A stretch of DNA of 64,000 nucleotides, from positions 806,001 through 870,000 of the forward strand of contig BLSF01000003.1 in NCBI GenBank assembly GCA_012862575.1, given 5' to 3'. Source of the stretch: Parietichytrium sp. I65-24A. Its lineage: Eukaryota; Sar; Bigyra; Thraustochytrida; Thraustochytriidae. Each line of letters starts with the position of its first letter. Position 1 is the stretch's first letter. Positions 31,413 through 42,703 of the stretch are shown in pieces. A program made the translations under genes and the position numbers. Below the pieces are notes generated by a model that made no database searches, had not been told where the DNA came from, and saw nothing but the letters and a program-made list of their open reading frames with translations.

Positions 31413-34223
31413 TTACATATCGCGCCACGAGTTGCGATCAAAGTGGAAGGTGTCAAAGTCCTCCTTGTATGCGTTGTAAATCAGATCAGCCGACTCTTGG
31501 CTAAAGGAGACAGCCGAGTTGCCTGCACTCTTGCGAAGATGCGGAATGGTACTCAGCATCCCAAAGCTTCTTGGAAGGCCGCGCCGGACAAGCGGTGCGA
31601 GACCGTGGCACGAGAAATCACTCATGTCGAGGTATGCGTCGATGAGTAAGGTGCCGTCTTCACCGCAGACAAACTTGTGCTGAGGCACGAAGTGTGTCGG
31701 CAGTTCGTTCTCGGCCCACTTTACAGGCTGAGGACGGCCAAAGTAGTACCTGACAAAATTGTCAAAGTCTCCTAGTTCCTTGATTCTTGATGACCACGCC
31801 GTGTCCGACGCTCCCGTCTGATTTCCGCCAGCGCGTAGGTACAAGTATGCAGAGATCATCCTCTCATACGGGTTTCTAACAATGCAAAATTTGAAGAGCT
31901 GCTCGAATTGCGCGAAGCGATCGTCGCGGAGCTCACTTGCGGAAAAGTGCTGGCTCTGGAATGTCGCAGCAGGCCCCGTCACCACACCGAGCTCCTCCTC
32001 CTGCTGCAGGAAGATTTTCTCCACGCTGGTCCCTGCATTCTTCGGAATGTGAATGAAGATGCAGCCCGAGCGCTCGAAACGTTCCCACCACTGAGCACGG
32101 CGGCCGATGAGCTTTCGGCGAGCTTGGATAGCTTCACTTGCAAGCCTTGGCAAGAGCTTGTCACCATGCACGTATGCGCGATAGTACTCCCAGACTTTGG
32201 GTGGAGCAGGTGGAAGCAGGCTGGCGCTGTACACGTGTTCCAGCTGAAGGTACGGAGGCAGTCCTTCGCGGCCAAAATAAACCTTGGCAAAAGAAAGAAC
32301 CGATTCGTAAGTGAACCCGCCCTCTGCATCCATCACTGCGGCAGGGGAACTCGTCTCGCTCGCCACACTGGAGGATTCGTTTCCTTCCTCCTCCTCGACC
32401 TGTCCGCTCTCAATGAGTTGGTCGACGAAGCGAGTTGCATTGCGCATTCGCAAACCGCCCATTCCGTGCACTGGGAACGGGATGTAGTTGAAGAGCTGAG
32501 GACCACCGTTCTTTTGGCGAGCTTCCATAAAGCTCGCGTAGGTGAGGTACTCACTAAAGCGCGGAAATGTGTGAGACAGTCCCAAAATGGCTAGCGGCCA
32601 GCGGCCGCGGCAGTCCACCGGTCCGCAAAGACCGAGCTCCTCGCTTCGGCGAGTGATGAGATCAAGGAGCTCCTGGCAAGAAGACTTGTCGAAAACCATG
32701 TGGTGTGTAACAAAGGTGCCTCCCTCCTTTGGTCTCGCAGGCTCCAGCCCCGTGCTTGCCCTGAGGCAGCGGAGGTACTCGTACGCATTGCCAACGCGTG
32801 CAGTGCGCTGCAAAATGGCGGTGAAAAACTTGGCCTCGCCATTTTCGTCGCGTTCGCAGAGGTTCCAGCGGCGCATCGGAAGAAGGTCAGCGTCCCACAC
32901 CACGTAAGTTTCCGAGATGGATGGAACGAGCAAGCCGATTCCGAGCTTGATGCACTGTTGCAGGTACCAGCCGAACTCGCGCGCGGCGATATTCATGTCC
33001 TCAGCCTCGTTTCGCGCAACAATGGATGCATTGAATGCAGCCTCCATTTCTTGGCGCGAAAGACCAAGTGGTTGAGCCATCCAAAGCGTGTCTTCATCGA
33101 CGACTTCGATGGGCGTTTTAATGGAGCTCCACCGGTTGGAGTTGACTTGCTCTTTCACCCACTCCAGCTCGGCATTGGCCGAAACTATGATCAGCCTTCT
33201 TGGAGCGTAGAACGAGTCGAGCGCTTCAAGGACTGCTCGAACAAGCACACCGCGCTCCTTGAGCGGCACAACAATGTCAATATCCTTCATAATCTCGTCT
33301 TGCTCAGCAGTTCTTGGGGCGTGCAACTCAAGCTGGTGCTTGAGCTCCGCTTTCTTTCGCTCCTCTGTGAGCTCCTTGGCGTACCGGAACAGCTCGCAGT
33401 CCAGAGAGTTGAGCTTTTCGAACTCTTCAACGCTAATATCCATCAGGTTGTCAGTCCTGCGCTTGGTGTTGACTCGCACGCGTTCGAGGCGCTCAGAGTA
33501 GTTGTACCTTCGGAGCAATGAGTACGAGTCTGGGTCGCCGAGGATCATGATGCCCTTGAGTTTTCGTAGGATGCTCTTGGCTTTCTCCAGGTGGGCCACA
33601 GTCATCTCCATGTCCGGCCTGTCGAAGAGACCGCAGAACCAGCGCACCATGTAGTTTGGTTTGTTGATGGCCACCTTGAAAGGTCTGTCGTTATCGCGCC
33701 TCCAGTACAAAGTGCGCTTTGCCCATGCGGTTGCGGTTACACCGTCACGAGACTCTTCGACAAGACCGTGCTCAGAGCCTTGGCGTTCGGCAGGGTTGAT
33801 TTCCGTGGCTGCCAGGACCTCCTTCCGCTCCTCCTTCACCCAAAAATTGTCATGAAAGTAAAACTCGGAGCAAAACCTCGAGTATGGGTCGCGAAGACAG
33901 GTGAACACTTCGTATCCTTCATTTTCCGCCAACTCCTCCAAGAAGCTGGGGGCGTTCCACTCTAATACGACAGTCGACCTGTCCTCCTCCTTCTTCTCGC
34001 GCATGTACTGATCCCACTCCTCGCGCTGGAAGTCCCATATTCTCAGAATTTTTGCGTTGGGATCGTTTCTGCCGCTGGTCCATGCCTGGCCGTTCCTGTG
34101 GTATTTTGGAAGCTTGCAACTTGAGTTTTCAAGGGCCTGGACCACCGATGTTCCCGCCGTCTTGCGCATGTGGCAGAACACCACGTGCGGATTTACGTCC
34201 AATGAATACTTGAGCTCGCTCAT
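31413..34223 (-). CDS. Sulfotransferase / glycosyltransferase-like / sulfotransferase three-module protein
   Basis: A single exon of 936 residues with a true ATG. Module 1 (~10-300) is a carbohydrate sulfotransferase: P-loop CHMRKTAGTSV (~17-27) for 5'-phosphosulfate and CLRDPYSRF (~109-117) for 3'-phosphate of PAPS. Module 2 (~313-650) starts DIDIVVPLKERGVLVRAV and has VVWDADLLPM (~442-450), a DxD-type metal site in a GT-A-like fold, so probably a nucleotide-sugar transferase. After an acidic linker, module 3 (~715-936) is another sulfotransferase: FIHIPKNAGTS (~722) and CIVRNPYERM (~777). No signal peptide or membrane anchor is visible, odd for a Golgi enzyme. It could extend and sulfate one glycan; the order of action is unknown. 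Confidence 0.85.
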   Translation of the reverse strand: MSELKYSLDVNPHVVFCHMRKTAGTSVVQALENSSCKLPKYHRNGQAWTSGRNDPNAKILRIWDFQREEWDQYMREKKEEDRSTVVLEWNAPSFLEELAENEGYEVFTCLRDPYSRFCSEFYFHDNFWVKEERKEVLAATEINPAERQGSEHGLVEESRDGVTATAWAKRTLYWRRDNDRPFKVAINKPNYMVRWFCGLFDRPDMEMTVAHLEKAKSILRKLKGIMILGDPDSYSLLRRYNYSERLERVRVNTKRRTDNLMDISVEEFEKLNSLDCELFRYAKELTEERKKAELKHQLELHAPRTAEQDEIMKDIDIVVPLKERGVLVRAVLEALDSFYAPRRLIIVSANAELEWVKEQVNSNRWSSIKTPIEVVDEDTLWMAQPLGLSRQEMEAAFNASIVARNEAEDMNIAAREFGWYLQQCIKLGIGLLVPSISETYVVWDADLLPMRRWNLCERDENGEAKFFTAILQRTARVGNAYEYLRCLRASTGLEPARPKEGGTFVTHHMVFDKSSCQELLDLITRRSEELGLCGPVDCRGRWPLAILGLSHTFPRFSEYLTYASFMEARQKNGGPQLFNYIPFPVHGMGGLRMRNATRFVDQLIESGQVEEEEGNESSSVASETSSPAAVMDAEGGFTYESVLSFAKVYFGREGLPPYLQLEHVYSASLLPPAPPKVWEYYRAYVHGDKLLPRLASEAIQARRKLIGRRAQWWERFERSGCIFIHIPKNAGTSVEKIFLQQEEELGVVTGPAATFQSQHFSASELRDDRFAQFEQLFKFCIVRNPYERMISAYLYLRAGGNQTGASDTAWSSRIKELGDFDNFVRYYFGRPQPVKWAENELPTHFVPQHKFVCGEDGTLLIDAYLDMSDFSCHGLAPLVRRGLPRSFGMLSTIPHLRKSAGNSAVSFSQESADLIYNAYKEDFDTFHFDRNSWRDM

Positions 34224-34517
34224 CTTTGCTGCTTATTATGTGAATGTGTGTCTGTGACTGCCTGCTCTGTACGCGTGTGATGTGATTGATATCCGACAAG
34301 AGGAATGGATTCGAGCGCCGAGACGCCTTCGCTGTCTCTCCTCTCCGTTTCCTATCCAAAGCTCCTACGATGAGTTTAGGTCAAAATCAAATCGCCTTTC
34401 TCTTTACTCCTTGTCCTGCTGTTTTCTCTCTTTACTGCTTTTTCTTTTCTGCGCAGCACGCCACTCCGACTGTCGAACGTTTTGGGTCTGCCGAGTCTCC
34501 CTTTCCAACCTCCCAAT

Positions 34518-34560
34518 GCAAATGTATTGCAAATGTATTGCAAATGTATTGCAGATGTAT
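34518..34560. repeat. 11-bp tandem repeat (GCAAATGTATT)
   Basis: Four units, the last with one change (GCAGATGTAT). Confidence 0.92.
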
Positions 34561-36208
34561 CGGGGTCTGCCAATTGTGTTGATTGTATGGGCCATGAATG
34601 CACTACCGGTACCTGCTAGACACTTGCCAGCGCTTTCCTTACTTAACGTCGCCACCTTTCCTTCCACCTTCACCGATTTCCCTAAGCGAACCCTCTAGCC
34701 AGTTTGAAGTTAGTCTCTCTCTCTCTGCTCCTTTTCGAGCTTTATTTGTTTTGTTTTTCTTAGTTTGCTTTGTCGATTCGTTGGTTGGTGCTTGACGTGT
34801 CAGTTCATTAGGTTTTATCGCGTTGGTGTGCTACTTGTCTGGCAAGTTTCGATCGTTTTTAATTGAAATCTCTCCGGACGCAACTCGCCCAGTACTTTTT
34901 GTTCTCATCTCCTCAACGCTCTCAGTCTCCCTCTCCCTCTTCTCCTCTCTCTCGCTCTCTCTCTCTCTTCCTCTCTCTTTTCTCTTTCTTTCACGAACCT
35001 CGATAGCCAGGTGCACTAAGACGGTTCGCACACTTGACACTTGGCGAGAGTGCCGATGAGTGCCGTGTCAAAAATTTCCTTTTCCTCAGTCACCGCTCTT
35101 TCTCCTTCCTCTCTCCTCTCTCCTCTCTACAATAGACATGTCCTGACATCTTCACAGTCTTCGCAGGCTTTACAGCAGCCGCATAGCCAACGCTAGCGTA
35201 GTGGCTCACTGCACGTTGGCTTAGGGACTCCTCCCTGTCCTTCGCTAGGGCAAAGCTGAACGAAGGATTCTTTTCCTTTTTTGAGACAAAAAAAGCAAAC
35301 AATCATATTCCCACTTGCAGTTCAACATTTTCTTATTCTTTGTTTTTATATCAATCAAAAAAGAAAGATAAAAACGATAACTTGTCTTTTAGGAAAGCAA
35401 GGCAAGCTTCAGTTCAGAGACTTCAGAGACGGTGGGTTTGTTGTCTTTGGTTGGAAAAAATTTTGGACTTGGGCGATCGATCGCCTTTTCTGAAACTTCC
35501 GTCTGAAGTTGCCTGGGCAAAGTCGGGAACGGGACCGCGAACGCTGACCAACAAGTTAGGTTTACGCGGTTTACGCGGTTTACGATGTGTTGTTTGTGGG
35601 CTAGGTTACTTGGAATTCTCAAGTCGACTGTGCATGAATTTTTTTAAAAAAGCTTATACTTGAGATCATCTTGAATCCAATCCCATAACTCGCGGGCGAA
35701 GGTAATAATGTGTTGCTACTCAGTGTCGTGCTCAGTCGTAAGAAAAGATGACCTATCTATCTATTTATCTCACGTTCGCTTCGCTTTCGCTCTCATCTTT
35801 ATCATCAATCAATTGAAATGTTCATTGAGAAGATGCAGAGAGAGAGAGCGGGGCAAGCGTTGCCTATTGTGCTGTACGCTTGGCAGTATGTGGCTTGCAC
35901 GACGCCGAAACTGTTCAAAAAGGAAGGCCGTCCGGCCATTGACGAATCTCCCAAGTCGCAGGATGTCGCAGGGCTGTGGTGGAGGGTGGAGGGACCAGAG
36001 CGATTCAAATGTTCAACACAAATCAGCAGCAGCTGGAGAGAAGGACGAGACCCAGCTAGTTGGTTTTCCCATTTCTGCTCGAGCGTGTTCTTCAGAAATG
36101 TTCAGATATCAGCTGGGTGCTTGGTCAGAAACCAACGACTTTGATGGTGAGCAATCGAACGACCTTCATTGAACAAAGATGAGCAGCATATTTCTTCACT
36201 GCAAGAAT

Positions 36209-36255
36209 GTGACTGTGACTGTGATTGTGATTGTGATTGTGATTGTGATTGTGAT
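36209..36255. repeat. TGTGAT/TGTGAC hexamer array
   Basis: About seven units followed by a G-rich tract (GGGGGGTAAGGGGGTAAGG). Confidence 0.92.
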
Positions 36256-39180
36256 GGGGGGTAAGGGGGTAAGGAGTGGATCAAAAACAGTGTTACAGGC
36301 ATGGCAAAATCGTACCGATCAGCTGTGCACTTCAAAAGCTCAGCTTGTCTTGCAAGTACACAAACGGTTGGTAACTTCCAACTTCTCGCGCGCTTTTGTC
36401 GGAATCAACGCGTACTCAGTAGGCAAGTATTCGGTACAGTTCTCCCAGTCAGAACCAGCACCACCCCGCTTCTGGTGTGATGGCACTTTGACCGCTCGTA
36501 TTCTTTTTCAGAATTCAGAATTCAGAAAACACAAGCAACGCTCCACGCTCAACGCTCATTGCTCTGCTTCCCGCTTCAAATCTCCATGTCTGCGCGCCGA
36601 TCATTCGAAGTTTCATGCAAGCTTACAACTTTTCGAGCCCCGGAAACCGAGTAACTGAACCTTTGCTTGATTCACGTCGGCCCATGTCGTGCCGCCGCAC
36701 TCAAAAGTTGCAAACCAACCAAGAGACTCCTCTGAAGCCGTCCACCGGGCCCCAGCTACCGGACACGGAGTCATCGCGCTCCATTGGAGACCAAAGACGT
36801 CAGCTAAGGCCCAAGCGCAGTGACGCTCGCGTTGTAGATGGTCTTAAGGAGTCTTAATGGAGGCGCAGCGCACCAGACGCGGATTCCGCAGTTCTGCGGA
36901 ATGTAAAAAGAGTTGGATATTGTAGCTTCTCAGCAGCTTTGATTGATGTGAATTGATGCCCCTCCACTCCTCTCCTCACCTCTCCTCCTCACCCTCTCCT
37001 CACAGGCTTTCTTTCAGACTCAACTCCGCTCTTTCCGCCCTCCCAGCATATCTGTCAAGTCGATTGGGAAGAGCGACCCTCCACAGACTCACAGAATAAA
37101 TCACTTGCGCTCTAAGACTCGCTAGCGGAAAATACCTACTAATTGTTGGGGTTTGAATGTTGGCGGTGAAAGCTGGTTGGCAGCCACTCCATCCACTGCA
37201 CACAATTCACAATTCACAGTGAGGTCGTCGTCCCTGGCGGCAAATTGGTACTAGGTTTATTGTTTGTTGCGGCAGCTCGCTCTGTGCTGCACGAGTTTTC
37301 TCGACACGGGGTTGATTAATTTACTGTTATTAAGAAGATCTATTTCCGGGCTCTTTTTCGCGCTTTTCCGCCCGACTTTTTTTGTTCCCCAAATCTCACA
37401 CATCGTCTGCCAGCTGCCAGCTTCATGGGTGGCGGGATAACCCTCTTAGGCTGGCCTACACAAAACACGCAGTCTCGATTGGACCCGGGGAAAACGGGGA
37501 AACCTGGTTTTTGAGTCCGAGCGATTTGCGATGCACGACAAAGATCGAGCACTGGTGGGTGCTATGGCCGGTGCTACACTCAACGCTGTGTGATAAGAGG
37601 TTAATACCGTCTGCCATACACTTGAAACGAGAGTTGTTGTGTGGATTTGTTTCCAGCTATGAATTTCTCCGTGAGAGGGAGTGCACATGTATCGTGCTTC
37701 AAGAAGGTGTGCACCAACCTCTGTGCAGAAGATCAAGAAGATTCGACCTCGTCGTACTGTTTTTTATGTACACGCCGACAAGATTCGCTTGTTTGGAGAC
37801 GAACTTGGAAAAAGGAAAAGATGGTTTTTTAATTTAGAAAGAACAGAGTCTTTCATTCGTATTCGTTAGCGTCCCAGGGTCCCAGGGTCCCGGCAACTCT
37901 AGCGCCGATATGCGCTGGCTTTGCGCGCACCGAAAGCTGCGAGACTTGACAAGCCCCCGAAAGAGCGAGCGTGATTCGCTGCTTCTTCGCAAGATTCGCT
38001 GATTTAGCCGTCTTCCGTTTCCTCGGTCACCTCAGTCTACATAGTCTACATTGGTTGATTGATTGCCCAAGTTCCCAAGTTCAGCGCTTTGCGCTCTTTT
38101 GCGCGAGTGCCAGTGCTTAAAATGTTTAAAATGGCCAGGACTGTTTGACACTGACATCGGCGGTTGAGGTTATTTGAGGATTTTCCAACAGTATCTTGTC
38201 TTCCATGCGACGTGGATGCCGCCACATAATTACACTAGTTGCTGTCGACGTTGGGCCGTTGAGTGCAGCACTATGGTGATATCCTGACCTTGCCACGGTG
38301 GGAGATGTGTAAGTGTGCTCCGTAGCCCACCCTCTCCAGTGAGAATAGGAAGAAAGGAGACGCGAACTTTCGCGTCCGCCCGGACCTGCTCGCAGCATCT
38401 TTTGCTCTTCACGCGTTGTTCGCGCGTCAGGGAAGTAGTACTAGCTAGGTACTCAGTACCGATGTGTAACTTGGTTGAAACAGAGTCACAATTGCTGTAC
38501 AGACTGAGTACTGGTATTTTAAATTAACAGTAAGTGTGCGGGGATCCGAAATGCAGGGACGGTGTCATTTCGAGATAGACTTGAATCAAAAGAAACTGAG
38601 AAAAAGGAAAGTTCTGTTGGTTCTCAAGGAAAGAACTACTTTTATCTCTGTAGAACCCATTTTCAAATTGCTCTCTTAGTTGGCCAGCTTCGACCTGAGT
38701 ATCTTTGCCCAAGTATGCCACGCGGGCACTTGGTGTCATTTGCCGAGTATAGAACTTCTTCTCGGGCATTTTACATTTTGGGAGAACTTTGTGCTAAAAA
38801 AGAAAAGAAAAAGCTCCCAGATGGATTTGGAGCTGCCCTATCCGAGCCTCATATAAGGTGAACTGCAAATGCAATGAATTAACGAGTGACCTGCGCGCGA
38901 AGGCGCAACCCTTAAACACGAAGAAGAGCATCTAAGGCAGGCGCGCTTTGGCGTATTAGATAAGAAGTCTTTCTCAAGGTGGTTTTTGGTTCCAGTCCAG
39001 GATACTGACGGCGGGATCGAGACATTCATTTTCGTGGCTTCGTGTGCCCACCCCCAAGCGCTGGATGGATTGTTACCATCCTCTTTATCAACGGTAAATC
39101 TCGCGGGCGGTCATCTTTCTTTCAGTAAACCTGGGTTGGCTCTGCACTTCTAAAAGGAGGCACGGTTTCAATCTGAACTT

Positions 39181-40115
39181 TCAGGCCCCGGACAAGTCGG
39201 AGTCGCTTGAACCTAAGCCCAAGTATGCGTTTCTCTCATCGTTGGCTCGGATCTCTTTCACGAATATCTCCACGAGATTATAAACGTTTGCGGTAACATC
39301 CTGAATAGATCCTCTCCCTCCAGCCGAGTCCAGCTTCGCAAACTCGGAAAGATCCGCGCCAATTTGAAGACCAAAGAAGACACGCCGATCTCCTTGGGGT
39401 CTGTATCCTCTCTGGCACTGCATGGGAACGAACAGAGTAGACGAATTTTGGTGTGATCGTAAACATAGGTTGTTCGCATCAGGACAGCGCTTTAACGTTC
39501 CACCTCCAGTGCCTGGTGGTGGCTCAATATGCTTCACAACAACGAACACATTGCCCAAGTCGGACGTTTCGGGATGGGCACGCAGAAAGTCGTGTACGTT
39601 GCCACTAGAATAGTCACGGTAAATGCCTTCACGAAGCAGACGTAAGCGGACAGTCGGACGATCGCGAGTTTCGAAGTTATGAACAAAGCCGCGATAAAAA
39701 TCTCTCAGCACGCAAATTGTTTAAAGACGAACGCGTGGAGGAGGCGCAAACAAATATTTGGCACTAGAAACGGTACATTCTCTCCCCCACGCAAAACGAA
39801 ACAAATAAATGAACAAGAGAAGAGCATTTGCGCAAAGTCGTGCATCCGTTTGCACCAGCAATTCCAAGCCCGAGTCGAAAGAGCACCGTTTCATGACCGT
39901 GAAGACCTTAACGGTTGGAAATGAGCTGGTTTTGTCATCGTCTGCGAGGATCCGTTGTAGCGCTGCAAAACTTTTAAGAAGCGCTTCCCCAATCGTTCTA
40001 TTTCGAGCTTTGACTGTATGAGGAGCGCGGGGTCAACCAAATTCTGAGCAATGCAGAGAGGAGAATCCTCTCGTGCGCTCATGGGAAGCTGTGAGTGAAT
40101 AAAGTTCGCTGCCAT
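39181..40115 (-). pseudogene. Decayed minus-strand gene, product unknown
   Basis: An ATG at 40115 opens MAANFIHSQLPMSAREDSPL..VDPALLIQ. Coding character then moves to another frame (RTIGEALLKSFAALQRILAD, then FPTVKVFTVMKRCSFDSG). This same frame meets a TAA near 39725 and continues to a TGA at 39181 through FETRDRPTVRLRLLREGIY, GNVFVVVKHIEPPPG and NVYNLVEIFVKEIRANDERN. So at least one frameshift and one stop break it, unless an undetected short intron explains both. I do not recognise the family. The C-terminal 170 residues are the best preserved part and could be read as a separate short gene only from a non-ATG start. Confidence 0.45.
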
Positions 40116-40814
40116 AGGGTCAGACTCAGGCTATCGCTCGCTTTCGCTGAATGGTTGGTCTTTCAATCAATGTAAAGCTGGTAGGAAAAAGACTGGAAAT
40201 TACAAGTGAGGGGCAGAGATTTAGTGTAGTGTAAATCAGTCAGTACTCAGTACCAGAGTACGCGGAATTCGCCAAATCGTGTAACCACCTCAGCTAACCA
40301 TACTACCTCATTGTGCTAGCAACAATGCCGCGGAGCCCTCCGCGGGCGATTGCTAACTTACGATAAACACGTGATGCTCTCGCGAGACCATACCAGTCAA
40401 CACCATCGGCTATAACTTACCAGCTAGCAAAATCTTCTAATGGGGATACGATTTTAGTTGGGGGAAAGATGGGGAAAGGCTTCCTCTAAACATATTAGCT
40501 AGAAGCAAATAGGGTCAGAAGCCTTCTAATACTAGTAGATTGGTAGGAAAGGTGGGTGCTTTCGTACTACGTTCAGTAGTACAGTGGTATTACACCTGCG
40601 CATGAGCAGTGTGAGTGCACGAGAGCATGAAACTTTGAGCAGCGAATGAGTGAGAGCGCAGTTCATCTTCGCAAGGTGCCCGGAAAAGGCATCTGCTGCG
40701 AAAGGACTAAGAAGGGAGAAGAAGAAGAAGAGGAGAAGGAAGGCCCGAGCGCGAAAGGCTGCTGCGCTGCGTGTTGGAGGTCAGCGGGGCCCGCGAAGGA
40801 GGGCGAGAAGGGAA
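40116..40814. other. Spacer and leader before the sulfotransferase
   Basis: Contains a GTACTCAGTACC palindrome (about 40246) and a purine-rich tract (about 40705-40745). Frames from 40646 and 40650 enter the sulfotransferase region, but only a GTG-start version of the latter is in frame with it. Confidence 0.5.
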
Positions 40815-41996
40815 ATGAAAGCCGGGAAGACGACTATGTCGCGAAGAATGATGGCCGCAATGGCCGCGGGTTCGCTGCTCCTTGTCGCAAAGAACTTGGA
40901 TGAGCTCTGTGGCGCAAGGGGCGATACTTTTGTGAGAAATAGTCTTCGGGAGATGCCAGTCAGAATTGAGGATGGTGAACATGTGCTTTCACAAGTTGAT
41001 GCCAGATTTGTAGAAATAGATGAGGTAGACGGAGAGAGCTTGGCGGAAAGTAACGCGGTTGTTGGTGAGTTGAAAGGGCTGAGGCTCCGAGCCGATCAGA
41101 TCATTGCTGTGAATCTTGGCTTGGCTAAATCCGGCACTACATCATTGCACACAGCTGCAAATGAGGTCGGCGTTCGATCGCAGCACTACACTTGCAAAAT
41201 GTCGGATCCGGATAGCGCGCATAATGCTATTGACGAGCTCAATATGCGAGAGGGATGGGACTCACCGTGCGGGAAAACTTGTGGGAGGTATGCAATTGCA
41301 GTTGCCGAGTCCGGGCACTGGCCTTTCGAGTACACCAAGCCTGCTCTTTTGTCTCAAATCGACTGTGCATCGTCATATAGGTACTACGCGCCACAAATTA
41401 TGCTTGTCGATACCATTCTGGATGGTGTCGGCTACGGCGTCCAGAAAGTCGATGACGAGCCTGTTCACGCTTTTGAATGGTTCAATGCGCATCTCGAGAC
41501 TTCCGGATCAAGTAACTCAATCCTGTACCCGGACGAGGGAAGAAAGCCCCCAGTTGTTTTTGTGTTGACCACTCGCAACGATGAGAAGTGGGCCAACTCC
41601 GTGATGCACTGGAGGGGTCTTGCCAGTCGAATCATCAAGGGTTTGAAGAACCAAAATATGGAGAACGCCACTGATGCGCCGCCAATTCCAAAGAGGCTCA
41701 ATCATACGGCCACCATGGAATGGCTCGTGAAGTTCAAAAACTGGCACGAGAACCGCGTCCGTCAAAAGGTGAGGGATCGGGGCATGCATCTTTTCGAGGT
41801 CAATGTTGATGGTGACCAAGCTGAGCTGTTGCGTAATGTTACCGAGTTTCTTCAGATTATTGGAGGCTCTTCCATCGAGAAGGTAAGCGCCTACAGCTGG
41901 GCCAACCGCAACAAACGCGTCTCACCTTCGCCACCACCACCACAACGCGAGAGCGCTTCTACACCAGCTCATGAGGATAGCAAAGTCCACGCTTAA
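40815..41996 (+). CDS. Golgi-type sulfotransferase family protein
   Basis: A single exon; the first in-frame ATG gives 393 residues. The start is basic followed by a short hydrophobic stretch (MMAAMAAGSLLLVA), as in type II Golgi anchors. A stem follows, then the P-loop-like 5'-phosphosulfate motif GLAKSGTTSL (~100-110) and a 3'-phosphate-binding-like FVLTTRNDEKWANSVMHW (~248-265). C-terminal NHTATMEWLVKFKNWHENRVR is a helical pair with an N-glycan sequon. It resembles the 'sulfotransferase_4' type of PAPS-dependent enzymes; substrate unknown. The tail is Ser/Pro-rich. Directly downstream, tail to tail, is a relic of the transcription-factor gene found intact at 44798 and 47244. Relics of this sulfotransferase lie beside those copies. 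Confidence 0.8.
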   Translation: MKAGKTTMSRRMMAAMAAGSLLLVAKNLDELCGARGDTFVRNSLREMPVRIEDGEHVLSQVDARFVEIDEVDGESLAESNAVVGELKGLRLRADQIIAVNLGLAKSGTTSLHTAANEVGVRSQHYTCKMSDPDSAHNAIDELNMREGWDSPCGKTCGRYAIAVAESGHWPFEYTKPALLSQIDCASSYRYYAPQIMLVDTILDGVGYGVQKVDDEPVHAFEWFNAHLETSGSSNSILYPDEGRKPPVVFVLTTRNDEKWANSVMHWRGLASRIIKGLKNQNMENATDAPPIPKRLNHTATMEWLVKFKNWHENRVRQKVRDRGMHLFEVNVDGDQAELLRNVTEFLQIIGGSSIEKVSAYSWANRNKRVSPSPPPPQRESASTPAHEDSKVHA

Positions 41997-42703
41997 ATGC
42001 GAACATTTGTGTGACAGATATAATACATACGTGCATTTGACAGTCCCTGCCAGTGCTCTGTGATAGCTAGTAGCTGGAGCTGGCAGTGAGCAAGGCGAGA
42101 AATCGATCGTTCGAGCGCAGCAAATGGAACTTTTAGTTTTTCAATGGTCATCAGCTGATAAATTCCAGAATGTTAGTTTTTCAAGCGCTATAGGCGTGCA
42201 TACACACATACACCTTCTATTACGCAAACTCTCAACAAGTCAACGTCTGCTCAAGTGCACAGTTTGGTTTGACTACTCACAGTGGAGGTCGTCAAGCATA
42301 CTTTTAGCCAAAGGCCGGCGGTGGATCGAGTGTTTAGTACAAGTCCTCTTCGTCATCAGATTAGCCCAAACCAAGATAATTTTCAATCTTCATCACTACC
42401 ATCAGATCATTAAAATTTGAAAAAAATCGCCGATAGAGAACTCACTTGAGCAGATCGAAAGCAGGCTGACAGCGAATTCGCTTTTTCAACGGAGTTACCA
42501 AAGTTAGGGCTCAAAGAGCAACGAAAACAAGGGGGGAATTCGATTATCTTTCTTGTTTCGATGTATTTTGCCAATAGATTAAAGACCAAAAATGAAAAAC
42601 ACAAAAGTACCGTAGTTGTTTGTGTAATGTTCTTTTACCTTTTCACCTTCAATTGTTTCTCTTCTTTCCTTTTAATTATTGATCCTACACACTTTTTGCA
42701 AGC
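41997..42703. other. Spacer holding the relic of a duplicated gene
   Basis: Positions 42047-42417 are a decayed copy of the 3' end of the putative transcription-factor gene (separate entry). 42418-42703 is the 3' flank of the PH/PX gene, with nothing further recognised. Confidence 0.6.
42047..42417 (-). pseudogene. Relic of the putative transcription-factor gene (3' end)
   Basis: Aligns along its length with the 3' untranslated region and last codons of the copies at 44798-46036 (-) and 47244-48488 (+). Shared words include GCTCAAGTGCAC, GAATGTTAGTTTTTCAAGCGC-like sequence, ACCATCAGATCAT, and, with the right copy, GTGATAGCTAGTAG and CAGTGAGCAAGGCGAGA. By eye roughly three quarters of bases agree. 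No open frame remains. It lies immediately downstream of, and opposite to, the intact sulfotransferase. Confidence 0.8.

Larger units (their letters stand above)
34224..39180. other. 5 kb gene-poor spacer rich in simple repeats
   Basis: Contains GCAAATGTATT units (34518-34560), CT-rich runs (about 34920-34990), GGTTTACGC units (about 35558-35582), a TGTGAT array (36209-36255) and GTACTCAGTACC (about 38450). Some short frames look mildly protein-like but have no recognisable family: 35818-36144 (+, MFIEKMQRERAG..), 37681-37869 (+, ..KIKKIRPRRTVFYVHADK..) and 38524-38769 (-, MPEKKFYTRQMTPSARV..). None is called as a gene. Confidence 0.5.

Noticed and set aside
35818-36144. ATG-led 108-codon frame (MFIEKMQRERAG..)
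   Set aside because: Overlapping frames on both strands are equally open and no motif is seen; kept only as a remark in the spacer entry.
38940-39010. Possible tRNA (GGTTCCAGTCC resembles a B box)
   Set aside because: Position 57 is not a purine, no good A box, and acceptor and anticodon stems do not pair.
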